DNA from: Dimorphilus gyrociliatus
Lineage: Eukaryota; Annelida; Polychaeta; Dinophilidae
Reading direction: 5' to 3'
Assembly (NCBI GenBank): GCA_904063045.1
Contig: CAJFCJ010000084.1
Coordinates: 1 to 64,000, forward strand
Length of the DNA: 64,000 bases
Shown here: in pieces, positions 10,241 through 21,831 of the stretch
How positions within the stretch are numbered: position 1 is the stretch's first letter
Layout: each line of letters begins with the position of its first letter
Program-made: the position numbers and the translations under genes
The notes under the pieces: model-generated
What the model was told of the DNA's origin: nothing
The model's input: only the letters and a program-made list of their open reading frames with translations
The model's database searches: none

Positions 10241-13200
10241 ATGACAAAAAATCACTGTTTCATTGTACGAACTCTAGTTTTAATATTACCAAGTTTTCCT
10301 AATCTAATTAGAGTGTTGGGTGCAATGAATGGAAGTGTTTTCTTGGATATAATTGAAGAAACTGATGAGTTTGTCACTGGCAATATTGTTTTTAATGAAA
10401 CCAGTCTGATTAGAGAATACGCTGTCAAATACATTCAATATGAATCAGTTGGTAATCCATTTTCTAACCACACAGCTATGAGAAATCTTTGCAAAAAATT
10501 TGGATATGACTCATTCTACTACTTTGTTAAACTTGGCTATACAAAGAGGACATTTTGCAGTATTTGGACTATTTCAAACAATGGAGATATATTTACAGAA
10601 ATTAAACTTTATAAATGTAAAGGATCTGTTTTGAAATGTTTTAAAGCAACTATTCGCCATTGTAAGCTTAGGCTGAAGAGAACTAACCTTTGAAGTTAAT
10701 CATTTTAAACTATTTTGCAGATATTTTTACAGTTTTGCAGAAAAACAACAACTATATGCTTTATTACAAATTGGATAAAAGCCTTTATCATATGTACAAC
10801 TTAGAAGAGAATAGAAGAAAAGAAATTTGCAAGAAATCATTGTTTTCTCTATTGAAAGATGGCTCTATTTCACACTATATTAATAAAACATCAATGGTGT
10901 TCATAGCTGTAAATGCAACAGTGTATAAATTTCAAAAATATTTCAAAAAATCAGTTCAGAGTTGTAGTTTTGAAGAGTTGGAAGTTGAGTTTTAAAATTA
11001 TTTTTCATTTACTTTTATTTTAATTTTTTTTTTTTTACAGATTTGAAGGTAATAAAAAGAAATGATTTGAAAATTATCTTTCGCGATATTTACGGAAATT
11101 CCCCACAAAAATACTCTTTAATCACAAAATCTCTACTTGTAATTCCAATTGTTTTTGATCAAAATATCAATATTGAAAGTGCAAATGCATACATTTGCAA
11201 TAAGGTATACAACTCAAATGGTCTTGATTCAATGGACTATAAACACTCTGCCAGAGTTTGTATTTGGATACTAGAGAAAATGTCCACTCTCCACCTCAGT
11301 GCACATTATCTCTTTTATTCTTTTTAATTCTTCACAAATAATGACCTTGACATTTAAAGTCTAGGGCAGTTTTATTTGGTTGTAAATTGAATAAAGATAC
11401 ATATAATACTGAAGGTTGTTATTTTAAACTCTTAACTAAACCAATGTCTAATGCATATGAAGTTAACCCAATTTGTCACCCAAAATTTAAGAATGGTATT
11501 TAAATATTAAGAAAATTTTTTCTACACCCAAAATAAAATAGTATATATTTTTTTTTTATAATTAAAGTTACTGGAGAGTATTTTCAAATTTGAAATTTTC
11601 ACTTCAAATTTTCAAACGAGAAACATATTTTGACATTGGAATGATTCTTGTTCAACTACAAAATGAATCCTTTCAAAGAGTTTTACAATATAGAGATCTA
11701 CCTTTAAAATTATCAAATAAGATTTGTAGACAACTTGGATATGATTTTTTACATTCATTTACTTTGTACTCAAAATTTAAAAATACATATAATCTAACAG
11801 CAATTTTTCAGAGTATGCATTTTGAAATTCTGTAAATATTTTTTTGTTAAATAATTGATTTAATTTTTAAAAAAAAATGTGTTTCCCCCCCCTTCCCTCC
11901 CCTGGTATTACTAAGATCAGCAAGGCATTCTGTTATCTATCGAGAAACATTTATAAAATGCTTTAAAAAAAATGAGTCATGTAAATATGAAAAGAGTTGA
12001 AATTTATTTTTACCAAATCAATTTTTTTCCTCTCTCACAAAAGATTATTTTGGATCGTATTACAGTGAATATCACCTATGGCTCATAAAAAATAACACCC
12101 ATTTTGCCCTTTTTACCAATGGTGCTGGAAAAGAACTTGCACATTTGTGTGAAAAGTCAGAATTTGGGCTTAGCTTTAACAATCTGAAAGCCAGTGAAAA
12201 AGTTATTCTATTAGACAAGAATGGAAAGACTATAAATCAGACTACATTTTCTAATGAAATTTTTTATAATAGAACTTGGAAGAGAGTGTTTTGTCACCTT
12301 CTGGAAATGAAAGGTCATTTTTTTTATTGAAGTAATCCCCACAATGATTTTTCTTCTGTAAAATAGATTTCACAGTCAAACAAATAGAAAAACTTACAGA
12401 TTTGCCTTATAAAATCACCAGTAAAGGAGATTTAAAGTCCGCCTATTATATTGAATCTAAAAGTTTTGGTCCTGTATACCCAATAGCTGATTCTATGAAA
12501 AATGCTAATAGCCTTTGCAAGATTATTTGTAGTATGATTTCAAAGGATGTTGATGAATATGGCTGCCCTAAAAAAGTTGTAGAAAGTGATGTTAGTATCT
12601 TATGTAACATTCCTGAATGGTTGTGTAATGGAAGACCATTCACTGGTTCTGAGTTAGTAAATGGTTAGCAGAAATATACCATTAGCTGATTTTTAAAAGG
12701 GATCTTGTCCAAAGGGCTATATTAGTAATGAGAAGGAATAGTGCATGTTTTCCATTAGACACTTTCTAAACAAGAAAAAAAAAACAATGACAATTTTTCC
12801 ATCAATTTTTCTAGCAACCATATTTTACATTTTGCTTAAGACCATATATTTTTGTGTGCAAAATTTCAAAGGAATATGCTGTCAAGAAATATTTAAGTCT
12901 AGTGGCTCCCATTTGCCGTGATGTAATAACTAATAATAGTAAGTCAATACCTTAACAATTGAATTGAACTAAACAAAAAATTTATTCTGATGTCAAAAGC
13001 CTTCAGATTGTTTGGTAATAGAACAATATTTTATTATAATGAAAAACCTCCTAAAGGACATTTAAAACAGTTTACTGGAATATTACAAATGTATCATTCA
13101 AATGGGAAATGGTTTACTTTTAAATATTTGAATTATCATAATGTTCAGAAAGTTTGTTCATTTTTTGGTTTCACTTTTGGAACAATTGTTCACCTTCCAT

Positions 13201-16200
13201 TTCATAGTGAAAGAAAAAAAACATTGTTAAGCTAACAAACTCTAGATTGTACAGATGCAATGACTTTTCGAGAATGTAGAATATCTAATAAGTGATTTTA
13301 ACAGGAAATTCTAGAAATTTTATTTACATAAATATTTGTTAATTATCAAGATCAGAAAACATCCATTTTCCATTTCAAATTGAATGCTCAAATAGAATTG
13401 GTCAAAGGTGTAATGGTCGAAATGTTCTAATAATGTTTGATACTTGCTATTTCATCTATGAAAAAGAAATGATGACTATTGAAGAAAAAAGTAAGTTTTG
13501 TAGGAAGAAAAATCTAACTCTAGCAGACTACCCTACTTCTCATAAGTTACATGCTCTTATGTTTATACAAAGTTTTATTAACCATGAACTTGAATCAAAG
13601 ATGAAATTTGCATATTTATGTAAAATAATTTGAAATTGAAATAGTTTAAAGTCTTTTAAAAACAAACAAAAAAATAATTCCAGATTTTAAAGTTGTTAAG
13701 ACAAAAGCTGATAAATTGATAAGTGTAACTTCTAGTAATTTTCAATCTGCTCTACCATTATTTAAAACAGCAGATTATTCTCCTAATGTAATATTTTCTT
13801 TATAAAAGCTTAAGACAACATGTATAGATTTCAAAATTCTAATTTACACAGCCAGGCTTAATGAAATCATTATTTCTGGAAAATTTCTATCAGCATATCA
13901 ATGTAAATGTCTTGTTGGGCAGTAATTTCTGCTATTTACTAGATATAGAAGGAAATAAAAACCCAGTAAGTATTCTCTAAATAGCTGCAATAGCAGACAA
14001 TTTGATTTTTTTCACTTGATTATTCTCAGCCAAAACTGTTTCTTATGAATAAACCTTGTAGAAATAAAATAGCTGGGCCAGTTATATGTCAAAAAATCTT
14101 GAGTATATTAACTCTTTGGAATTTAATTAAAACATAGAAAATGATATAAAATTTTTATTATAAGATCTATCAGAACCTTTGTTATCTTTTCAACCTTCTG
14201 AGAAAGTGGAAGAATTTCCTGAAAATTGTTTCTTTTGCAAAAATTATCACATATTCTTAAATATTGTTTTTAAATGTCAGAAAGTCGAACTAACCTGTCA
14301 CTTGAATAATTCAGATAACGATTGCTTAATTGAATTAACTGACTACTTTATTTGTGATGACAATAGACAAAGAGTTGGAAGTTACCTTGTCTGCAACTAT
14401 ATCAAAGATTGTTTAGATGGCTCAGATGAGAGATATTGCAGTATGATAAACAAAGACACACACACACCTATACACATTCATTCACTAAATTCTCTCTATT
14501 CTATTTTATATTTTATTTCTCTTTTATTCCAGCTTTTCCAGTTTGCAGTGCAAATGAAAGGTAAATTCATATTTTCTTTCTTTAAACCTCTTTTAAGGAT
14601 TTTTGTTTTAAACAGAAAATGTATCAGTGAACAGTGTGTACACGTGAATCAGGTGTGCAATAATGAAGTTAATTGCTTTTGTGAAAGTGATGAATTATGC
14701 CTCAGCAGTGATTCAATACACAGGGACTACATATCCAGTTAGTATATGAGTTTGGTTAGAAAAAAAAAATACATTTTAGGCCTAGTTTTCTTATCTTGAT
14801 TCTATATCCAGCATGTAACAAAAATTTTCAACTGGAGTTTGAGAATACTTGCTATCCTTCAAATTCCATTTTTATTAGATTCAATGAATTTTGTGAAGAA
14901 AAATGCCTTTTGAAAAAATTCTCTTCCAATCATCCTATACCTAACCTTTTCTGTTGTGAAATCATTGATAATAGAGACTCTTGTCCAAGAGGATTCTACC
15001 TATGCCATAGACAGAACTATTGTATTTCAATAAATTTCATTTGCGATGGTTTTCATCAGTGTTTTCATGGTGATGATGAAAGAAATTGTGGTAAGTATTT
15101 CTTTGAATGAATGAATGAGTTTTGAATTGAAAATGTTTGCAATGTTTGAATTATAGGTGATAAAGCTATCATAAAAGGCTACTTTCTTTGTTTAAAAGAA
15201 TGGAAATTCTTATCAAGATATCAAATCTGTGACAAAATTGTTGATTGTTTAGATGGAAGCGATGAAATCTTATGCAATATTCCTAAAATTAATCATAGAG
15301 ATTGCAAAAGTAAGCAATCAGCTCCCCATATCATTTCTTGTAATTTTAAAAATAGTCAAAAAGACCCAAAAGAACAATTTCAAATTTCAAATATAACCTA
15401 TGCAAAACAAATTACAATCATTGGTGAAATGTTTAAAAACTTTCAATTAGACAATTCAACTGATTTAGTCATTTTAAATATTACTGAAAGTTCAAGATAT
15501 TTACAAAATTTTCATCTAAATTTTCCAAATTTAATATCATTATCTTTAATAAAAAATGAAATTCAAGAAAATCATTACATTTTAAATAATGAATTGAGAC
15601 TTTTAAATAAATTATCAATTTCAAAAAACCCAATAGGCTCATTAAACTTTTTGAAAAATTTGAAATGTTTATATCTAAGAAAATTGGATATATCTTTTAC
15701 AAAAGTTACAAATTTTTCCAAAAATATTTTTTATAAATTGCATTTTCTAGAAATTTTAAATATTCAAAATTGTCTTATTAATATAATTGATAGAATGACA
15801 TTTATTTATATAAAACAATTGAAAGTTTTAGATCTTAGTAATACTAGAATATCACAAAACCATTATTTAGCTATTGTCAGTAAATTAGAACAATTAGAGG
15901 TAGTCTATGGTGGAAATTCTAGACTTTGTTGCCTATTCTGGAAGTATATTAATGATGATATTGAATGTCGAGCATCACTCTATAAATATCCATTGTGTTT
16001 GACAATGTTCAAGTCTACCCAAGAGAGAGTTCTCTATTGGATTCTAGGAATATTTGGTACTATTGTTAACAGTCTTTCCAATGTTTTATTGCTTAGATCA
16101 AAGAGCTTTTCAAAATATTTCCGTTTCTTATCAAATCTAAGCAGTTTTTTTATTTCTCTCTATTTTCTGCTTCTGTCTTTGGCCGACGCCTACTACAAAG

Positions 16201-17203
16201 AATCATTTATTGAATACTCTTACAAATGGTTTAATGGTGCATTTTGCCAGTTTCTGGGAACTGTTGCAACATATTCATTACTGTTATCAGTAGCTTCTAT
16301 GCTAATGATAACACTTGAAAGATATTTAGCAGTTGTTAACCCTATGAAAAAGTCAGTGATAACTATTCATCAAAATATATGGAGTGTGTGTACTGTTATT
16401 TTATGTATTTTGGCATCACTAAGTTATTTTTTGAGCAATAAAGTAAATTCTATTCTTTAAGGTATATCAACTTTTCAAATTCTCAAACCTTTTTTCACTA
16501 TTACAGCATTATCATGGACAGTCTCTCTATTGTTTTTCAATATATATTCAAAGTAAAAAAATCAATGGTTGGATATTTTCATTTGTCCTCTTTGGAATTT
16601 TGAATCCTCTAATAAGCTTGATCATATTTTTTATGTATACTCGTATAATTACTATTGTGAGAGGATCATCAAAGGAACTAGGACAATCAAGAGGAAAAGG
16701 TAGTGGTGAAAGAAATGTAAAAATGAGTATTCTTGTCCTATCTGTTTCAAACTTGTTGGCATGGTTGCCCATTACACTCTTAAGTTTGTTAAAAAAATTT
16801 CACACAATTAAAGCTGGATAAAAAATATTTTGACTTTCACACTGGCAGCTTTTATAGCTCAGATTACAGAGGTATCCTTTAGCAATAGCATGTATAGTTG
16901 GATAGTATTTTGCATACTATTCTCAAATATGACATTGAATCCAATCATTTTGACATTTGGTGAAATTTTACAAAGAATTGAAAATTATAAGCAAAGATTG
17001 ATTGTAAAAAGGTAAAATATTAAAAGTTTTCCAATGTAGGCTTAATTTTTTCAACTTTTGAATATTTTTTTAAAAAACAATGCAGGATACACTTGATTGA
17101 AGAAAATACTATTGATAGTATTAAAAAATGTAATTTCCTATTTCTTTTTAAGTTTATGAGTAGTTTTGAAAAACTGTTATTCTTTCAGTTAGCTCACTGT
17201 TAG
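10241..17203 (+). CDS. Gene B: SRCR / lectin-like / LDLa / LRR / 7TM receptor (one in-frame stop)
   Basis: Multi-exon gene. The ATG at 10241 opens a signal peptide (hydrophobic residues 8-27), then SRCR-like half-modules (LCKKFGYDSFYY near 10480; ICRQLGYDFLHS near 11730; a full SRCR-like exon at about 13008-13290 with MYHSNGKWFTF and VCSFFGFTFGT). A lectin-like module follows (13440-13620: CYFIYEKE, LTLADYPTSHK). LDLa modules lie near 14335, 14614, 14976 and 15170 (DCLDGSDERYC, CDGFHQCFHGDDERNC, DCLDGSDEILC). LRRs span about 15430-15900 and the 7TM domain 16010-17011, with LERYLAV in TM3, SNLLAWLPIT in TM6 and NPIIL in TM7. Introns fixed by phase are 10662-10720, 16784-16848 and 17012-17085. 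The last exon ends TAG at 17201-17203 with no kinase-like tail. TAA at 13233-13235 interrupts the SRCR exon and conserved SRCR text follows in the same frame. The copy may therefore be dead, or that exon skipped. Confidence 0.7.
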
Positions 17204-18166
17204 AGCATCAGTATACTAACTGCTTGACATTTGGTGATCATAATCAATATTTCAATTCCCTTCATACAGGACAAACGTTTTATGCAAATATGATATATTT
17301 GCAATGTTGTATATCTATTTCAAAAGCTGTAAAATATATTCAGAGCCTAAACTTTTCACTTTTTTTTTCATAACAAAAAAAATTCTTCAAAGAAGGCAGC
17401 AATTTGTTTAATTTTCTGAAAAAAATTTTCTTTTGTGAGGAAACAATAAAATATCATAAAAGAAGTCAATTTGTAATTATTCCATATCTCTCTCTCTCTC
17501 TCTTTCTACCTATACCTCAAACAAACAAAACCTCCATCGCTTCTTCTATCATATAGGGCAACACTTTGTTGTTCATTCTATTGTATCGGACTATCTTACT
17601 GTAGCTGCTTAGCTAAGCTATATTTGCTTGACAACCATTAAACAACAAAATGTTTAATCATCTTTTCTCTAGGTAGAGAGATAGAATTTTGGTTGAGGTT
17701 TAGGTAAGGGTTGCCACCCACTAATAAGAGCTGATTCATAGAACTTTTTCAAATAATCTTTGCTGAAAGACAAGGATGTTAATTATTGACATGTGCAGTC
17801 AGTTAGTAGGTGTTATAGTGTAAAGCAAATAAACATCCTGTCCAGTTCACTTTCGGAGTGACTGTATTCATAATGGGTAATTACATCTGATCAGTTTTAC
17901 AAATAACCAACTACAAGAACAACTACAACTGTTCCCATCAACAACTAACAGAATAGCTCTTTCTGCACTATAACTATGCCAAAATTTATTTCTAAAACCA
18001 CCTATTTGAGTTTTACATCACATTTAACCAAAGTATTGTCACAATGGCAAATGTGTACACATTTAGGCTGTTATTGTGCAATAATGTTCTAATGCTATTT
18101 CCAACATCAATCACTATCTTTTCTGTCTCTTCAAATGATTGAATTATCAATTAGATAACTATTTTA

Positions 18167-18198
<32 letters not shown>

Positions 18199-19169
18199 TC
18201 TGTAACTCTCACGAGACATTGGCAACTGTCCTCATCTGGCATCCTACAACAAATGTTCAATAATGGAAATATGGTTCAATCAAAGCCAACAAACCCTTTG
18301 ATATTTTTTGACAAACTACTTTGTTTGTTTTCTCAATATTCCATAAATCTTTAGTGCACTTGCCCTAATATTTTGAATGTTTGTAACACGTACAAATGTT
18401 CCTGTTCTATGTTTTAAAACAAACAAAAACTACTGCTTGCCTTAGAAAGTCCTGATTATGCTTTTGTTGGAAATAGTGAATTTTATAATTGATGCTGATC
18501 AAACAGCAACAGCGCCAGTTTCTTTAGCATCTTTGAAAGCTGATTATAACAATTGTGAGATACATTTGGTTATTGGTGATGAACTCATCAACGTAATATA
18601 TCTGTAGGCAAGAGTTAAAGTTGTCATATGACCTTTTTGCCTTTTCTCTCACATAATTCTTGTAGATCAGTAGGAAAGTAGCACATTGAAGAAGAGACTA
18701 TTCTGCTGCTAAACAATTATTTAGCTTATGTTGTTGGTCTGATGGCAAACACTTGATTTCTCGCTTTTCAATATTTTTTTTTCTCTATGATATCCCCTAA
18801 TCAAAACTCTTTAATAATTTAAAATTGTCTTGTTGACTACATTCTACCAATGAATTCTAGTGTAGCTTTCTAACATCTGCCTCATCCTTCTGAGGCGAAA
18901 CAAAGAGCTCTGGTTTCACCTTGGATAAAGTTTCACTTTACAGAATGTTCTAAAGAGTCTACCAAAAAAATGGGCATGCAGACTGAACTCTTTTTTTTTT
19001 CTATTCAATTAATCAATTTTGAATTTATTGAAATAAGTTATAAAAGAGTTGATCTTCTCTGTAAAATTTTCCTTACAAAACATCCAAAGGAGAAAATGTC
19101 TACTTTATCTTCTCCATCTTCAAGAATTTTACTGTTTAGAAAGGAAAATAAAAATTTTCCATCATCATT
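17204..19169. other. Region between convergent genes B and C
   Basis: No convincing gene. It contains a CT microsatellite near 17488, a TA run at 18168-18196 and T/A-rich low complexity. Short open frames here (18139-18354, 18970-19173) read through simple repeats and lack family motifs. Confidence 0.5.
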
Positions 19170-19520
19170 CTAAAGATTGATAGTTTCAATTTTAGATAAA
19201 TAAAAAAAATGAGAATTAGATTGAGAAACCTGATAGATGTGTTCTTGTAGTATTTCTTGACAATTAATAGCAATAGAATGTCTATGGGCCGTAACGTATT
19301 CTTTACAAAGGTAGTATATGCAGTAAAAATATAGATTTTTTTTAAACATATTTCTATTAATTTGAAATGATCTAAACCCTAGAAACATGAATGTATTTAT
19401 AGTTTTCTCTCTTTCAAATCTAAGGAAATGAATGTCTATGTTAAAAAAAAGAAAATTTATGAAAACAAAAGAAAAAAAAATTCCAACTATTTGAAAAATG
19501 TTTTTCAACAATTGCATTCA
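19170..19520 (-). other. Possible degenerate kinase-like tail of gene C
   Basis: A minus-strand open frame of 115 codons follows a strong acceptor (tttttag near 19518) just beyond the last TM of gene C. FEREKTINTFMFLGFRSF then YCIYYLCKEYVTAH and RHSIAIN parallel the order seen after TM7 of gene D (CIRQIVKAIDIAH then SYSLSFVN). The stretch resembles a kinase alpha-E helix with the catalytic loop lost (no HRD, no DFG). A TGA lies directly before the first in-frame ATG, so either the frame of entry differs or the tail is not translated. Weak call. Confidence 0.25.
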
Positions 19521-20732
19521 AATTTGATTTTCTAAAAATAGAAAAAAAAGAAAAAATTCAAATATAGTTAATTGTAATTTGTGAGATTTAAAAAAAAAAA
19601 AACCAAACAAAACATACTTTAATTCAAATTTTTTAATTTTTAAAATTTTTACATATTTAGTAATTTCATTTAGAGAATAAAGAATTGGATTTATTATTGA
19701 ATTAATAAATAATAAGTAGGAAATGAGTGAAATATATATTTCATTAGTCATCTTTATTGTTATGAAAAATGAAAGAATAGCTAAAATGACAACAACAACA
19801 AAAAAACACTTTGAAATGTTGTTTATATTTTTTGTCAAAATTACTATTACACTCACCTAACAACAATATTGGTGTCCAACTAATTAAATATGTATAAGCA
19901 ATTAGATAATTTGTCCAATGAATTTCAATTTCTTTTCTATTTAACAACTTGCCAAATTTTTTGATATGACTGAATGTCATGTGATAAATTAAACAGTTTA
20001 GGAAGCTTAAAACAAATGTAAAACAACCAAATACTAAAAATGAAAAAATCCAACCTTCACCTTTAACATTAGATATTTCTAATGTGAAACAAATTGTTGA
20101 TTTAGAATAGAAATTCTAGAAAAGAAATTGTCGTTATTAGATCGTTGATTGCCAACGAAAGATTATATAATTTTAACGAAGTTTCATTCGTTAAACAAAG
20201 AATAATGTATATTGAAATTCCATTGGCAGCAAAACCAAATAATCCAATTATCCATAGAGATACTTTAACAATTGTAATTGGTATGATTCTTTCACACGAT
20301 TCCAAATTTTTTGCTATTGGTTTACAATTGACGCCATTAGAAAAGATTTTTTCAACTAGACAACAAATTTGAAATTGTTCACTTTCAATTATTTTGATTT
20401 TTAAAATAAATTTTAAAAAATTTTTAAAATATTTAACAGGAAATGACGTTTTTCTCATGAGTATTATTTCCAATTTGCTAAGACTTTTAAAAGCATCTTT
20501 TTCAAAATTATTTAGAGTAGTTATAAAATTCAAATTTAAATATTTCAATTGTTTAAAATCTTTAAAATCATCTTTAAAGATAGTTTGAATTTTTGTATAA
20601 GAAATATCTAAAGATAATAGATTTGAACATTTGATATTATTCAGAAACTGTAAATCTGTAAAGTGATTGTAAGATAAATTTAAATTTTGTAATAAATTGA
20701 AAATAGTTTTTTGGGTTAAAAAGTTTAAATTC

Positions 20733-20817
20733 TCCAATCTACATTCAGACAACTTTAAATAAACTATATTGTTTATATTTGTTATTTTCCATTTATTTAA
20801 ATATCTATTTTTAGAAA
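20733..20817 (-). repeat. Source copy of the 85-bp LRR duplication
   Basis: Part of the gene C LRR exon, coding on the minus strand for the clauses around LNKWKITNINNIVYLKLSECRLE. It is identical to 9919-10003. Because it is coding and in frame here, and non-coding at 9.9 kb, this is the likely donor. Confidence 0.85.
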
Positions 20818-21780
20818 TTTCCAAAGTGATTAGAAAATTTGAATCAATATATGAATTTAATAGAAAATTTCCCAAAATTGATATATTTTTGAAATTTGAA
20901 TCAATAGATTTGATATTTTCAACAGAAATATCACCATCATTCAAACTTTTATAACATTCTAAACAATAAATAAGTTTTGAGGTACAAAACTTTGAGAGGT
21001 TTGCAACTCGGGGAAAAACGCAAAATAAGTCGTCGCTAGCCAATTCACAATCGACAATTGAATTGCAGATTTTCTCAAAGGATAAAAATAAATTTTCATT
21101 TTTGCATTTATAAAATCCAGATGGTTTAAAATTTTCTATCAATCAAAAAAAAAAAAAAAACCAATTCAAATTCGTAATTTTCACATAAGTTTCTTCCTTT
21201 TACCGCAATCTAATTCGTCATCTCCGTATAAACAGTGATTTATTCCGTCGCAAACAAGTTCAATACCAATGCAGTATCCTTCGTAAAAGCATTTATACTG
21301 CTCTTTCTGACAAGATCTATCTAAACATAATTTCTTCAACAGTATTGGAAATCCTGTTCCATTGCTAAGAAAGCCTGTTGAACTGTATTGAATATTACAA
21401 TAATGTGGATTTTCTTTGCGACAATGCAACGTTGAACAGTCCAATTCATCTTCGTAGCCTTGACAATCTTTCTTCAAGTTACACTGTAAACCTTTTTGAA
21501 GGCATTGTTTTTCTGTACTTTGATAATTACAAAGGAATTGAGTTTTTGAATTACAAGCTGCAAATGATAATATCATTTAGTTTTATAGATAAATTAGAAA
21601 AAAAAAAACAACCAACTTATTTTATAAATATCTTCAATTGCAGATTCGTCAAAGCAGATTTCGTCACTTCCATCAAAACAATTAAATTCATTATCACAAA
21701 CATTTTCAAAAGGTATAAATTGTCCATTTTTACATTGAGACCTATTTTTTTTTATTTAATTAGTGTTACAACCAATAAGA

Positions 21781-21831
21781 AAGTAGTAGTAGTAGTTCAA
21801 CAACAGACAGACAGACAGACAGACAGACAGT
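21781..21831 (+). repeat. Microsatellites in a gene C intron
   Basis: (GTA)n-like repeats followed by (CAGA)n at about 21805-21831, in an intron between LDLa exons of gene C. Confidence 0.8.

Noticed and set aside
924-13235. A variant genetic code in which TAG or TAA is sense
   Set aside because: The intact genes end normally with TAA, TAG and TGA, and the in-frame stops are single events in separate copies of a family that is clearly decaying.
17177-17260. tRNA-like fold (AGTTAGCTCACTGTTAGAGCATCAG) near 17190
   Set aside because: A D-arm-like and B-arm-like hint exists, but I could not pair an acceptor stem or anticodon arm; it also overlaps the coding end of gene B.
18139-18354. Open frame with repeated Tyr-Ile
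   Set aside because: It is translated from a TA microsatellite.
20145-20954. Three plus-strand open frames opposite the gene C LRR exon
   Set aside because: The minus strand has the LRR and TM signature; the plus frames have no motif.
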